Shown: in pieces, positions 33,688 to 46,415 of the stretch | Layout of the letters: each line of letters begins with the position of its first letter | Numbering within the stretch: position 1 is the first letter of the stretch | DNA from: Ceraceosorus guamensis | Taxonomy: Eukaryota; Basidiomycota; Exobasidiomycetes; Ceraceosorales; Ceraceosoraceae | Assembly (NCBI RefSeq): GCF_003144195.1 | Contig: NW_020289996.1 | Coordinates: 187,419 to 251,418, forward strand | Length of the DNA stretch: 64,000 nucleotides | Direction: 5' to 3' | Translations under genes and position numbers: made by a program | The notes under the pieces: generated by a model | The model's database searches: none | Seen by the model: only the letters and a program-made list of their open reading frames with translations | What the model was told of the DNA's origin: nothing

Positions 33688-35305
33688 TCAATGACCAAAC
33701 GGCGAGGCGCCGATGCCACCGACCCAAGTGCCTTCGCCAAGACCAGAGCTAGCACTCTCGTGGGGGCCAACTGATGGAACGGCCGGAGGCGCATTCAATC
33801 CGCCACGAGAGGGGTTGCTGGCCCTGAAGCTTGGGCTCGCACCTCGAGTAGCACGACTCGCACCAGCGCCGTAGTGATCATGCGCATGGCGCGCCATGAT
33901 GCCAGCTAGAGGTCCTACAAGACGCTTGAAAGCAGACTCCGACAAAGTGGCCAGACGCAATGCGGGAGACGAAGCGACAATTGAGGCGGCTCTGGGTGCG
34001 TTGTTGAGCAGAGCGAGTTCTGGACGGAACCGATACGGTGCAAGAAGAGGTCAACACTTTGTTCAGACACCAGAGAGGCTCATCTTCTGCAATCTCACCC
34101 CCGAAATAGTCTCCTTCAGCAAGCTTGCCTATTGCTTCCTCCACACCATCCTGCTCGCGCCTCTTTTGAACCTCGGCGTGGCCATCGAGGATGATGAAGA
34201 ACTCGGTGCCACGTTCGCCCTGCTCGATTACCCGAGTACCTGCTGGCACTTCGCGTTGCTCGAGCGCATCGGCAATCTTTGCGCGCTCGGCGTCGGACAG
34301 CGTTTCAAATAAGCTGACCTTTCTCAAGTGCGACTCGAAGAGTGCTCGACGACGGCTGTTGGCACCGATGACGATGGAGCGGAATGTGATGCGGTCTAGT
34401 GCCCAGACGATTGAAGGCTCGGTGCTCACGACACTGGCAGCGCGTGGTTGGGCATAGAGCAGCGCGAGCTCTCCGAAGTAGGAAGAGGGCCCGCACACAG
34501 CCTTCTTGTCGCCCAGATCGAGGGTGTCCCCAGCGCGTCTACCTCCATTCGCAGAATCATCGTCGGAACCACCGGCGCTCGACGCTGCGCCTGTAGGCTT
34601 GATGTAGATCTCAAAGGAGCCAGACTCCACGATGTAGAAGTAGTCGCCTTGATCGCCCTGTCTGATGATGCACTCGTGCGCAGGCACGCGAACTTCCTTC
34701 ATCGCATTGACAACGTCTTGTTCCTGCTCCAAGTCGAGGGAGTTGAAGAGCAAGTTGCCTTTGATAGAAGCGCGAATGCGCTCCAGCTGCAAGGAACTCT
34801 TAGGGATGACTGTCTTTGGTGCGGGGGCCTCATCACCCGCGCTCGAAAGAGGCGCAAGGGACTCGGCACTGACAGAGGTTCGACGACCAAGGTTGTACGT
34901 TGCGGAAGGAGCAGAGAATGGCTGAAGGGTATCATCATCTTCCGACGAAGCTGTGGTTTGAGCAAGCGATACGATGGACCCATCGCGCGAAGGTGGCTGC
35001 AAAGAAAATGCGGGTCCAGCACTGGAGCTAGCACCAAAGGGATTGGCGTTTGAGAAAGGGCCACCGGCAGAAGTCATCGTCACATCATCTGGACCGCCGG
35101 CAGTGGAGGCAAGAGGCGAAGCAGCATCGACAGCACCTGCTGCTGCTGTGCCATCTGCACCACGAGCCAAGGTAGCCTTGCGCTCATTCTCCAGTCGCTG
35201 ATTGAACCAGTTGGCGCAGAATTGAAGGGGGTCGAGCGGCCTGAAACGCACGACGTCGCGATTAAGATCGTTCAGGATTTGCGCGTAAGAGTTCGGCAGC
35301 GCCAT
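33688..35305 (-). CDS. cAMP-dependent protein kinase regulatory subunit
   Basis: Exons in plus coordinates: 34099-35305 and 33688-34019 (512 aa; Ustilago Ubc1 is of similar length). It holds the PKA catalytic subunit inactive until cAMP binds. Residues 1-45 resemble the dimerisation/docking helices (SYAQILNDLNRDVVRFRPLDPLQF). The inhibitory site is RRTS at 141-144 in GRRTSVSAE, a phosphorylatable, type II-like site. Two cyclic-nucleotide domains follow, with cassettes FGELALLYAQPRAASV and FGELALLNNAPRAASI, each with the Glu and Arg that contact cAMP. The single intron splits the second cassette just after Gly. A Ser/Asp/Gly-rich loop of about 25 residues sits inside the first domain, and the C-terminal 70 residues are Gly/Pro/Ser-rich and unusual. 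The frame is open upstream of 35305, but the family start is there. Confidence 0.95.
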
Positions 35306-36285
35306 CTTGAGGCTGATGGGCAGGGCTAGGATGCTGAAACGTTGCAACAAGAGGTAAGGGACCGGAGGGCAGTCTAGTCTTGGTGAATCTCCTGATGTGT
35401 ATACCGCTTGGTCGGTGGAGTAGAAAGGATGGTCAGTCAGATTGGCATTCAACTGGATGATCAGAAGGCGCGAGATGTGCCTGGACCTGGTTGAACTCGA
35501 TCTTGACTCTTGACTTGAGCTGGTGGTCCAAGCGCTATACACGCGCATTCCCCAGTATTCACGAGTTGCCTCGATCCCGTGCGGTGCTGGTGCCGCTTGT
35601 GGCTGATGTTGCACGATGAGCCCATGCATGGCAGCGTCCGTTGGCGGCGGTGCGCTGCTGCACTTCCCAATTTAGAGCAGCTAGAAAGGCGGGCGGGCGG
35701 GCAGTCGCGTTTCGGATTGACTCGTGACTAGGCGCGCGCGCGCGACTGCCGAGTCGGGCGCGGTAAGTTTGCATGGAGTCTTGAGTCTAATTGAGTGAAA
35801 TCGTGAGTGAGAACGCGGTCTTGAGTCAAGAGTGGTACGCGCAAGTCACCAATCGTGAAGGTTGAGGTCACGAGACACGCAACTCGCAACGTACGGCTTC
35901 ATCAGGATCTTGGATCTTCCTGCACCGTAATTCACATTTCCGTCCATTCAAGACCTGTGTGCCGAACACTTTGACTGCTGCTCCACAACCCACTGGTCAA
36001 CTACCCGTCGCACCTACAGAGCCACCTGCTGACGGAAGGCTCTCGCCACTGCCTCTTCTTTTGCGCATCGCATACACCCCCGAAATTTGACTCGCTGCGT
36101 TCGCATCACAGCCTCACGGACTCCATCGCAATTTCTAGCGGCGGCCTTTTGCCTGCAAGATTTGCGAAGACATAATAAGGCTCAAAGTCCTGTCCATCAT
36201 CGGCACCTATGTGTAGGCCCACACTTTGAACACTAGGACAAACGGTCAAAAATCGGACAAGCAAGTGCAGGTGCATCGTTTTGCC
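35306..36285. other. Divergent promoter region PKA-R / LEA1
   Basis: About 1 kb. It has a GGCGGGCGGGCGG run near 35688-35701, a (GC)6 run at 35732-35744, and several TCGTGA, TCTTGA and TGAGTC words between 35710 and 35880. No gene seen. Confidence 0.5.
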
Positions 36286-37278
36286 ATGAAGCTGACGCCG
36301 GAACTTGTCGCGCGTTCGCAATCGACGCTCTCGCCGCTCAAGGATCGCGAGGTGAGCCTTGAAAGATGTCGTGCGGGCGAAGAAATGTCGAAGCTCACTT
36401 CCTGGCTTGTCAGCTGGATCTTCGGGGTCTCAAAATCCCGGCTATCGATAATCTTGGTGTGACCAGAGTGAGTGCAGAGGCCACATGGTGGTGTGGAAGG
36501 ACACATGCGCTCAAACGCTGCTACTCTCCTCTTGATAGGACCAGAATGACTCGATAGATCTTACAGACAATGATATTCGTGTGCTGGGCAATCTCCCATC
36601 GCTCCCTCGCCTCACTCAGCTCGTACTCTCCAACAATGTCATCACCAGCATTGCCCCAAAGATCGCCAACGCAGCACCTGGCCTCATCACCCTGGTCCTT
36701 ACAAACAACCGCCTCGACGCCTTAGCATCTCTTCAGCCGCTCGCGAGATTTCCGCGACTAGAGTATCTCACTTTGATTGGAAATCCTTGCACGCGCAAGC
36801 CGCACTACAGGGAATGGGTCATAACGCGGTGCAAACACGTGAGGGTGCTGGATTTCAAAAGGGTAAAGGAGAAAGTGAGTACATGCAACATCCAGCTTGG
36901 CGCGCTCCGCGTCGGATTTTGTACCTTATGAACGCGGCCGTCGTGCAAAAAACGTTGTCCTTACAGGAAAGGGCATTGGCAAAGTCGCTCATGGAGACGG
37001 AGGACGGCCGACCTTCGACGCTTGCTGCTTCCATTGCTTCTTCATCTAAATTGGCGATGCAGGCCACGGATGGCGCATCAGGCACCTTTGAACCAGGCTT
37101 TACCCAAAAACAGAAGGGTCAAGCAGGCAGATTGATGAGCGCAGAAGAGAGAAAAGCTTTGGAGGAAGCGATAGACAGGGCTACTACTCTCGAAGAGGTC
37201 AAGAGGCTGGAGGAGCGTTTGCGATTGGGCTATACCATTGAAGCTTCCAAACAGTCATCTGCAGATACAGAGATATGA
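36286..37278 (+). CDS. U2 snRNP A' protein (U2A'/Lea1)
   Basis: Exons: 36286-36351, 36414-36467, 36539-36874, 36967-37278 (255 aa, same as human U2A'). It binds U2 snRNA stem-loop IV together with the B'' protein and is needed for U2 snRNP at the branch site. The start MKLTPELVARS and the LDLRGLKIPAIDNLG segment are family-typical. Leucine-rich repeats run through residues 20-140, with NDSIDLTDNDIRVLGNLPSL, LVLSNNVIT and LVLTNNRLDAL, closed by LEYLTLIGNPCTRKPHYREW and the VRVLDFKRVKEKE cap. The C-terminal third is Ala/Ser/Lys-rich and predicted helical near the end (LEEAIDRATTLEEVKRLEER). Exon 3 was started at GAC CAG to match the family pattern of Asp-Gln after the intron. Very secure. Confidence 0.95.
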
Positions 37279-39325
37279 TTCGGACGACTACAAGCCAAAG
37301 CTGTACCAATAGATCATTCGCCAGCCAGAAAAAGCAAAAGGCCACTACGGGCGCGAGTGTGGGTCCACAGCCTAACCTCGCATTTTCCTTTCTCGTGTGA
37401 ATTCTCGCAGCTATCCTCGCCTCTCTGTGGTCCTGACTAGACTCATAGCCATGTTTGCTCGCCGACTGAGCGGGTCTCTCGTATCAGTCATCTTTCTGTA
37501 CTCGTGGCCGGCACTTGCGAATATGGCCGCTGCTTGCTTGTTCAATCCCGCCAATCGTGCAATCTCAGTAGTTCCCGACCCCTGCGTCGCAGATAGCACC
37601 TTCCTGATTGTGGTTCGCCAATGAGTGTTGCGAAAGCGCCATCCAGAACATGCTGCCTGCGGGTCGCTCCGACACCGCGATAGCTTGAAGGCAATTCTGA
37701 GCGCGATCGTCACTTTATCCATCTTTTACCTCGAGACTCACGACTGGCGCTAATAGGTGAATGTTCACGCCCGGCAAGAAGAGTGCCCACGTGGTCTCCC
37801 TCTGAAAGCGTTCGACCTACTTAATTTGGACGCGCGCGTGATGAGCCTCGATCGCCCGTGCCGGAGCAGCTGGGACGAGCAGCAGGAGCAGCAGGACGAG
37901 CAGCAGCGCGGCGTGCGCAGAGCATCACGGCACACGCCCTGTCTTCGAGAGAGACACGCGCCCGCAGGCGTGAGGTGCAGCGCACCGGCGTAGCGCCCGG
38001 GGGCGCGCGTCGAGAGAGTTGGCTTGCATCGCGACGACGGACCCCTCAGCGCAGCGTTGTGAGGCAAAGTGCAGCACGAAGGTAACCAAATTGGATGTGG
38101 GTTACCTTTCCATCCACCATCCATTCCGCAGATCCCGCACAATCGACCCGACATTGCTCCCTGTTCCCCTTCCCCTGGCATGAGACTCTTTGCTCTATTC
38201 GACCCACACTCTGAATGTGGACAGCTTGGACATCATCACTTTCTCCAGTAAACATCATCTCCGTCGCTCCTTGGCACCTTCTCGCCGCCAAGCCCTTGGT
38301 CGTCGTTGCGGGAGCGTTGTGCGTCATCAGTCCGTTGCTTCCCGCTTAGCAGATAAGTCGCCTCTGCCAATCCTTGTTGGTCGATCGCTGCTGTCCCATC
38401 CAAGCTGGCGCTCGCATCTGCATGTCGACCGACGTTGACACCCTCATCCGAGCCTGTCTCTCGTCACTCTAGCCTCTCGTTGTCACCGCCGTTTTTACAC
38501 GGAGCCTCGTGTACTCTTGCGCTTCCTCCGACTCTGTGACTCTTGACATTCAAAGAGGTCGTTCGGGACATGCTACGGTGGCTCAGGACCTCAGGAATCA
38601 CGATCCCCTCATAGCCGACGTTCCATGTACTCGTCCTCACCCAAGCGTCGCTGTATCATCGCTATCAATGCCATCATCTTGATCACAGTCGTCGTATGTG
38701 ATAGCTGTGCACTGCATAAGCAAGCACGGAACTTTCACACTGATGTGAGAACGCTCCCGTTCGGGCTTCTTCGGTGAGCAGCAGCTATGCTCAATTTGCC
38801 ATGTGCGCTGTTGACGGCTTTGCCGATGTTTGCGCATTGCCGTCGTCGTCGCCTTGCGCGTCTCGTGCCGACTCTCAATCACGCGGCGCGCTTGCCGTGT
38901 CCCTTCTGTCCTCTTTCATCTCGCATGCCACACCCAGTCATCATCCGGCATTGCGTACTCACTCTGGACTCAGTCTCAGAAGACTCCAGTCACGTCTGCT
39001 CCGTTCTTCACAGAGCGTAGCGTGACATCAAGTCTTGAGCCGCGCACCGCTCGCAGAGGGCTCTTACAATCTCCCTCGAGCATTACCTATTGCTTGTGCT
39101 GCGGTCCCTTGGCTTCTCACTTGCTAGACTCTTCATTCATAATCTTGCTCTGAGTCCCTGGATCAAGTCCATCAGTGCCTCTATTCGCGAAATCCTCACT
39201 GGGCGGACTGTCGCTGCAACCTCCCTCGCGCCTCGTCTCCTGGCACCTGCTCTCACCCCAATTCTAGCTCCGAGGTCGCCGGAGGAAGAAGAGCAATTTG
39301 CCAGCTTCGACTCAGTACAGACAGC
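37279..39325. other. Long region upstream of CHD1
   Basis: About 2 kb without a supported gene. A GC-rich CAGCAGGAGCAG-type stretch lies at 37860-37910 and a pyrimidine-rich stretch at 38780-39260 that probably includes the CHD1 leader. A 57-codon frame from 37451 on the plus strand starts with a signal-peptide-like segment (MFARRLSGSLVSVIFLYSWP) but is too short and isolated to call. Confidence 0.45.
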
Positions 39326-42300
39326 ATGAACAGCATCAATGATACCCACATGAGCTCTCTGAGCAGCGCTGCTGCGGACATTCCGTCATCAGCTGCTGAG
39401 CTGCCCAAACCCGTGTCATCCGACACCATCTCGCAGTCGCAATCGCAGTCTTCTTCACTCGTCCTGTGCCACAGACCGGCACCACCAGCCTTCAGCGATG
39501 AAGATGGCGATGCAACTGGTTCTATCAAGTCGGAGTTGAGCTCGATTGCGTCCGACTCTCCTGGTCCAAAAGCCCCTTCCTCTTCTTCGAGCTCCCGCTC
39601 TGCTTCGCCGTCTCGGATGCCGAACAGTGGGCGCCCACATATCGCTGCGCTAGGTGAAACATCAGCACAGGGCTCCATGCGGTCGGGAAGCGTCTCTTCT
39701 GTTTCAAGGTCACCTTCCTATACGTCTCGACCCGAACCACGCAAACCTGCGCAGCGCTTGAACGAAGCAGCTGCTAATCCAGAGCTGTATGGCCTGAGGC
39801 GTTCGGTGAGTAAGCTCGGAGATCTCACAGTCCTCGTGGACGGAGGGTCCGAGGCGTTGGGGCTTGATCCGAAGCGAGCTGGTCAGGGAGCTTCATAAGC
39901 TCGAATTTGTTGTTTAGTACGTACTGACACTCTTGCTACTGCTCCATCGGACCGCGATCTCCAGGGTCGCGCAACAAAGCAAAGTGTGAGTAGCAGGCAT
40001 GTCACAAGCATACAAACGCTTCCAGCGGCCTTGACTCTACCTACGAGCTGACACTTAAATCTCAAATCCCACGTACAGTACATCGATAGCTCCAGTGGCG
40101 AGGATGACGACAGCGGCGATGCTCTTCCTGGCAGAGCGTCGCGCAACGTGAAGTCCGCGAAACGTGCAGCCGCACTGAAGTCGAAAGCGAGGGGTAAGCA
40201 TGGTGACGACTGGATGCCCCGAGTACCATCTTTCCTTGCTCACGAGGCTTCTCGCTGTGTCCTGCAGAAACTTTTCGCAGTGCAGCCAGAGATGATGGTT
40301 CGGAGAGCTCAGACGACTATGCACAGCGAACCCATCGGAAGGCAGGGGCGCCCAAAGCTGGCACGCGCCGCACAGTGGGCAGGCATCGCAATCAACGTCC
40401 CTCGCCTAACGAAGACGAAGACTCCGCCGACATTGCGAGGATACCCTCTAGAGGGAACCGCAAGCCAAATTACAACGAGGACCAGCTGGGTCTGTCGTTC
40501 GAGTCTGATGACGATCCCTTTGAGGACCGGGCGACGGAAGCAAACGCAGCGTACATGCAGGCGCTGCCAGATGGAGGTGAGTGGAGAATACACGCGAATG
40601 ACGCGACGAACCACGTTGGCTGAATGGCGGCGCCCTTGCACTTGCGACATCTGTGTAGAACTGGAGGCCATCGAGGGAGTCTTTGGCCACACCCGGGCTC
40701 AGGATTTTCGTGAGTATTGCTGCTATGTTCTTGCGTCTGTCTTTCCGTGCTCACGCGGTGACAGCCATCCGCCGCCTCGCGCTTTGCAGTCGACGACAAG
40801 GAGGACCTTCCAACAAAGAACATGGTGTACACCATCAAATGGCAGGGTTATTCTCATCTCCATGACACCGAAGAAACTTACGACTTTCTGATCAAAAGCG
40901 GCTACGGAGGCTTGAAGCGGCTAGAGAATTACATTCGGCAAATCGTTCGACCTGAAATTGAATTGCTCAAGAATCCAGAGACAAGCAGAGAGGATGTGGA
41001 ACTGCTCCACATTGACAAGGAACGGCAAAAGGACGCTGTCGAGGGGTTCAAAGTGGTAGAAAGGATATTGGACCAACGCCAGAATGAGCCCAGCAAGGAT
41101 CATCCATACTCACACCTCGCCTACTTCTGCAAATGGAAGGGCTTGTCTTATGCGGACTGCACCTGGGAAGCCAACGAAGATATCAAAGATGAGGCTTCGA
41201 GACCCATCCAAGCATATTTGAAACGAGTGGCTTGCAAGACTAAGCCTGAACACAGCCAAGCCTACCACCGAGGTCGACCCGTCTACACTAGAATGACGGA
41301 GCAGCCGACATACATCTCGCCAGGAGGGGAGCTCAAGCCTTTTCAAATGCGTGGCTTGAATTGGCTTGCATACCTCTGGTCTAACAACCAGAACGGCATC
41401 TTGGCAGACGAGGTGCGTGGGTGCGCGGAATGAGCTCAAGGGTCGTCGCTGACTCGTGCATCTTCACCACTACAGATGGGCTTAGGCAAAACAGTCCAGA
41501 CCGTTGCTTTCTTGTCCTATCTCTTCCACTCTCAGCATCAGTACGGCCCCTTCCTCGTAGTCGTTCCCCTGTCCACGCTCCCGGCCTGGATGCAGCAGTT
41601 TGAGGTGTGGGCACCGGATATGAACGTCGTCAGCTACATCGGCAGCGCCAAAAGCCGTGAGATCATCCGCGGCTACGAATTTGGATCACAAAAACGACTC
41701 AAAATCAACGTTCTCGTGACCACGTACGAGTTCGTCCTCAAAGACCGAGCCGACTTGAGCTCGATCAAATGGCAATTTCTCGCTGTTGACGAGGTGAGAC
41801 AATCTCGTCAAGCTATGCCAAGTACGTCGAACGCTAATCAGCCATCTCATCTTCCAGGCGCACCGGTTGAAAAATTCAAGTGCGCAGCTATACGAGTGTT
41901 TGATGTCTTTCCACACTGCAAACAAGCTGCTCATCACTGGTACACCACTCCAGAACAATATCAAAGGTGAGCTTCGAATGTGCTGTGAAGGCGCATTTGC
42001 GCGGGATTGCAATCGTCGCTCACGTTTACGATCTACCCTTTCATCTCAGAATTGATCGCCTTAATGCACTTTCTGCGCCCGGATGAATTTCCTTTGGAGG
42101 TCGACTTCGACACCGAAAATGTCGACCCTGCATCCGTTCGAGCGCTACACGAGAAGCTCGACAACGTCATGATCAGAAGACTTAAGAAGGATGTCGTTAA
42201 AGAGCTGCCGACAAAATCAGAGAAGATACTGCGGGTGGAGATGTCCTCCATGCAGCAAAGAATGTACAAGGCAATCTTGACGCGCAACTTTTCCCTTCTC

Positions 42301-45300
42301 AGCCAGTCGTCGTCAGCTCAATTCAGCCTGCTCAATATCGCGATCGAGCTCAAGAAGGCGTCGAATCATCCGTACTTGTTTGAAGGAGCAGAGGTCCCGT
42401 CGGAGAAGCGCGAGGAGACCCTGAAGAATATGGTCATGCACAGCGGCAAGATGGTCCTCGTCGACAAATTGTTGACGCGTCTGAAGCAAGACGGTCACCG
42501 TGTCCTCATTTTTAGTCAAATGGTGAGAATGCTGGACATACTGTCTGACTACATGTCACTACGCGGATACATCTTCCAGAGGCTTGACGGCACCATCTCG
42601 TCAGAGCTCCGCCGCAAGAGCATCGAGCATTTCAATGCTCCTGATTCGCCAGACTTTGCCTTTCTGCTTTCCACGCGTGCCGGCGGTCTCGGTATCAATC
42701 TGGAGACGGCAGACACCGTCATCATCTTTGACTCTGATTGGAACCCTCAAAATGACCTGCAGGCCATGGCGCGTGCGCATCGACTCACATCGAAGCACCA
42801 CGTCTCCGTTTTCCGCTTGGTCACCGCCGACACAATCGAAGAGAGCGTCCTCGAGAAGGCTCGTCAAAAGATGCTTCTCGAACATGCTGTGATTGCCAAC
42901 CTCGACACTTCAGGTACAGACTACGAGGCTGGAAAAATTGCGAAGGCGTCCAAATCCGCCAACAACCCGTCGCGTGACGAGCTTGCTCAGATCTTGAAGC
43001 TTGGAGCTCAGACGCTGTTCCAGAGAGGCGAGGATGATCAGAACACCAAGCTGTCCCGTCTCGATCTCGATCAACTGTTGGAAAGCGCCGTGGATTTGGA
43101 GACTGCTGGCGACACCCACACTTCCACGGGTGGCGAAGCTTTTGCCAAGCTGTTCAACGTGTCGGACATAAAGGTTGGTGATACCGACTGGGATGACATT
43201 GTGCCGCTCGAAGAACGGCAAAAGGCCGAGGAAGAAGAGCGGCAGCGCGCAGTCCATGAAGCGGCCGCTGCAAGCTCAAGTCGCAGGCGCACAGCCGCTG
43301 ACGATGGCATTGCTAAGACTGCCAAGGCGAAGGCTACCGGCTCGGACGAAGATGTTGAAGACGAGGATGATGACGAGGATGAAGAGGATGACGACGATGA
43401 GAAGGCTGGCGGCAAGCGCGCTCGCAAAAGCGGAGGTGCTGGGGGTGCGGCGCGCTTGGCAAAGCAGCGCAAGTCTGCCGCTGAGCGATCCATGGATCTT
43501 TCGGACCGTGATCTGCGAGTTCTCATCCGGGGCATTCAACGTTGGGGCGACATACGCTGGCGTTACGACACCATCGCCGGCGAGGGCAGGCTGCATTCGA
43601 AGAATAGAGCTGTTCTAGAAAGCTTCTCGGATGACCTCATCGCCGAGTCTGAGAAGGCGGCAGCTGCACATGAGGAAGAGAAGCAAGCTGCTGCTGCCAC
43701 CAGCCCCGAGGCTGCTGCCGCTTTGAGGCAGAAAGCTGTGATGGTCACAGTCCGTGGTATCTCAACCAACGGCGAGACAACGTTACTTCGTCACCACGGA
43801 CTTCGATTACTGTTTCAAAAGCTGCATAAGCTCAGTGAAGACAAGCGCATGAAGTGGAGCGTGCCCGTCGAGCATCTGAAAGGCACAGCCAATTGGGCGA
43901 ATGGATGGGGCGACGAGCTCGACGCCAGGCTGCTGGTCGGAATCTTCAAACACGGCTTTGGCTGCTGGGAGCAGATAGAGGGCGACGACTCGCTGGGACT
44001 TAAGAATTACTTCTTCTTGGAGGAAGGAAAGAAAATCATCGAGCCGAAGTCGGCTGCTGGTGCTGAGGGAACGCATGCGGACGACGCCACACAGGCAAAC
44101 GCGACACAGGCAGTCGAGAGCAAGCCCAAGCGCAAGTTACCGACCATGGCCGCACGTCCCATTCCCAATGCTATCCACCTTGTACGCCGCGGAGACTACT
44201 TGCTCCGTGAAATGCTCGACGCAGGTGAGTCAAACAAAGTCAAGCAGTCGGTTCGAATTCACGTGTGCTAGACTGAACCTTTTGCACCCACTTGTAGACG
44301 AGCACCAGAGGCAGTTGCGCGACACAAAGCAGAAGAATGGCAAGGATGTCAAAGAAGCCAAGAGTGCTGCCTTCGCGGCCGAAAAGCAGACGGTTTCTGC
44401 ACCTCACAACAAAAAGGCGCGAAAGACGAGCGAGGCACGCAGCGGCCACGACTCCCCAGTTCCCGCTCCTGCGCCTGGCAAGGCGAAGGGCATCAAGTTG
44501 AGTAGACCAAAGAAAAGATCACCGGCTGCGACCGTTAAACCAGAGGACACGCACACGGAGGAAGAGGATAAATCATCTTATTCCAGCATGGACGAGGAGG
44601 ATTGCAAAGAATTGATGCGACCCTGCCGGAAGGAATTGAAGCGTTTGAAGGAGACTGAAACCATGTCGCGCGAAGACAAGGTCGTAGTGCTTAAAGAAAG
44701 CCTCTCGGCCATCGGCGGCTGCATTCAGAACATCGCTACCCGCTTCAAAGATCAGCCAGCCTCAGCGGCAGCTAGACAGCGGCGTCATCTATGGGCTTGG
44801 GCGGCCTTCTTCTGGCCGAGACCAGTCAAGGCAGCCCAGCTTCGCGGCATATACCGCAAGATGACGGGCGCCAGCGACGTCGCCGCATCGCCAATTCCAG
44901 CACCTGCGGTAATTCCGGCCGTCAAGAAAAGACAGCGTCCTTCGGAAGATCATGCGGCTCATGTGCCATCTCCCTTGGCTATCAAGAGCGATGCTAGCGC
45001 CAAAAAGCCCCGCATTTCCCCTGTCAATGGTGCGCCGAAGTCGGATCACAAGGCTCCCGAACAGTCGCAAGCAGCTGCAGCGTCTCCAACGAGAGGGGAA
45101 GATCCCAAGGCCACCACCGTGGCGGCTACAAACAGTGTCACTGTAGAAGACCGTAGTCGCGCTGGATCCGTTCGCACGCTCGAAAATTCGGCGCACGGGT
45201 CACCGTACAACAAGCCAGGTGCGCTGCCGCGTGCCAACGACTCGCCACGGCCGGCAGCACGTGCGTCTCCTCCAGAACGCCAACATAACGGGAGCTCTTC

Positions 45301-45778
45301 GTCACATCCTAACGATCGCGACGCCCATCGGCGGCCGCCCTCTGCAGATCCACATGCACATCCCCATGAAGTAGGACACCCGTATCCTCATCCGCGTCAC
45401 CGCGATGAGCTTATGCGGGAGCATAGTCGCGACTCTTACGGCCAAGAGCGAGAGCATGACATAGACAGAACCAGGTCAAGAGAGCACGGCTGGGAGCGTG
45501 GTCGCGATCGGGAGCGGGATCGAGAGCATGACCGTGATGCCTGGTATGGCAGCAGGGAGCGGGCGCGCGATTGGCGAGATGAGCGCGATCGAGCATGGCA
45601 CCATGAGCACGACCGCGAACGCGCGCGGGACTGGGATCGCGAGCGAGAAATGTACGAGCGCGATCGATACTATGAGGCCCGGGATCGAGAGTGGCAACAT
45701 CAGAGCGGCTACGCGCGAGGATACTCCGGCGCTTCGGGAGGATACGCGGAGTATCCCGACTACTACGACCGCAGATGA
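39326..45778 (+). CDS. Chromodomain helicase Chd1
   Basis: Exons: 39326-39805, 40079-40193, 40268-40576, 40659-40709, 40790-41412, 41476-41793, 41858-41966, 42050-44224, 44298-45778 (1886 aa; yeast Chd1 is 1468). Chd1 spaces nucleosomes behind elongating RNA polymerase II. Order: Ser-rich N-terminus; tandem chromodomains from about residue 329 ([13 protein letters not shown] and [18 protein letters not shown]); SNF2 ATPase with GLGKT at 528-532 and DEAH at 631-634, then GTPLQNN and the RAHR-like helicase motif VI; an Asp/Glu run near residue 1065; the SANT-SLIDE-like DNA-binding part; and the CHCT helical domain ([17 protein letters not shown]). The last 125 residues are an Arg-Asp-Glu-His repeat region that yeast Chd1 lacks. 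Its family is certain; the N-terminal exons 2-4 are inferred from frame and GTGAGT-type donors. Confidence 0.95.
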
Positions 45779-46415
45779 TCGCTGGTCCGCGTCGTCGCCG
45801 GATCCGTCTCGGCGAATGTCCATCGGACACTCTATTCTATACTCGGACTCCTCTCGTCTTTTGGCTTTCTCCATTCGCAGTGTTCGCGCAGTCCGCTTGC
45901 CATCCCCTCATTCGCCCATACCGTGGCTTTCGCATCTTCATCGGCACTGTGCGACCAATTCCGACGCACTTTGGAACACCCTTTCGTATGAAAGACAACT
46001 GATCCCTCAGCATGTATCCCGCACGCCGGTCCCCTCTTCATTTGTCCGCTCGAGTTCCGCGGTCCGCTACAGCACATTCGTCAATAAGACTCCCATCTTC
46101 CAGCGTGCTGTCAAAGTGCACTGTCCGCTCTCGAAATTCAGCAGTTCATGACTTGACTATGGTCATTGACCAGCGTTTCTGTCGTGTGCTGCATAGAGTA
46201 TAGCTTATTTGATTCGCATCGAGTAGGTGACGGATGATGATAGCAATACACAGGTACAGCTGATGCGCGTTTGCAGGCAGCCGAGATGATCGGTTCAGGT
46301 TCAAAAAAGAGGATCAAGTCAAGAGGCCACTTCACCGTGTGTGTGTGTCGAGGCTGCACGAACACGCAAAGTACAAAAGATGTCTCCCACAAAGTCACGG
46401 TTGACTACTACGACT
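45779..46415. other. Convergent gap CHD1 / MHYT gene
   Basis: About 640 bp between converging gene ends. It should contain both terminators; a GTGTGTGTGT run lies at about 46337-46347. No gene seen. Confidence 0.5.

Noticed and set aside
37451-37624. Short plus-strand frame with a signal-peptide-like start, a possible small secreted protein
   Set aside because: Only 57 codons, a longer minus-strand frame overlaps it, and nothing after the hydrophobic start resembles a known effector.
44240-44262. GGTTCGAATTC near a CHD1 intron as a tRNA T-loop
   Set aside because: No acceptor stem or anticodon arm can be paired around it, and it lies in the short intron 8 of CHD1.
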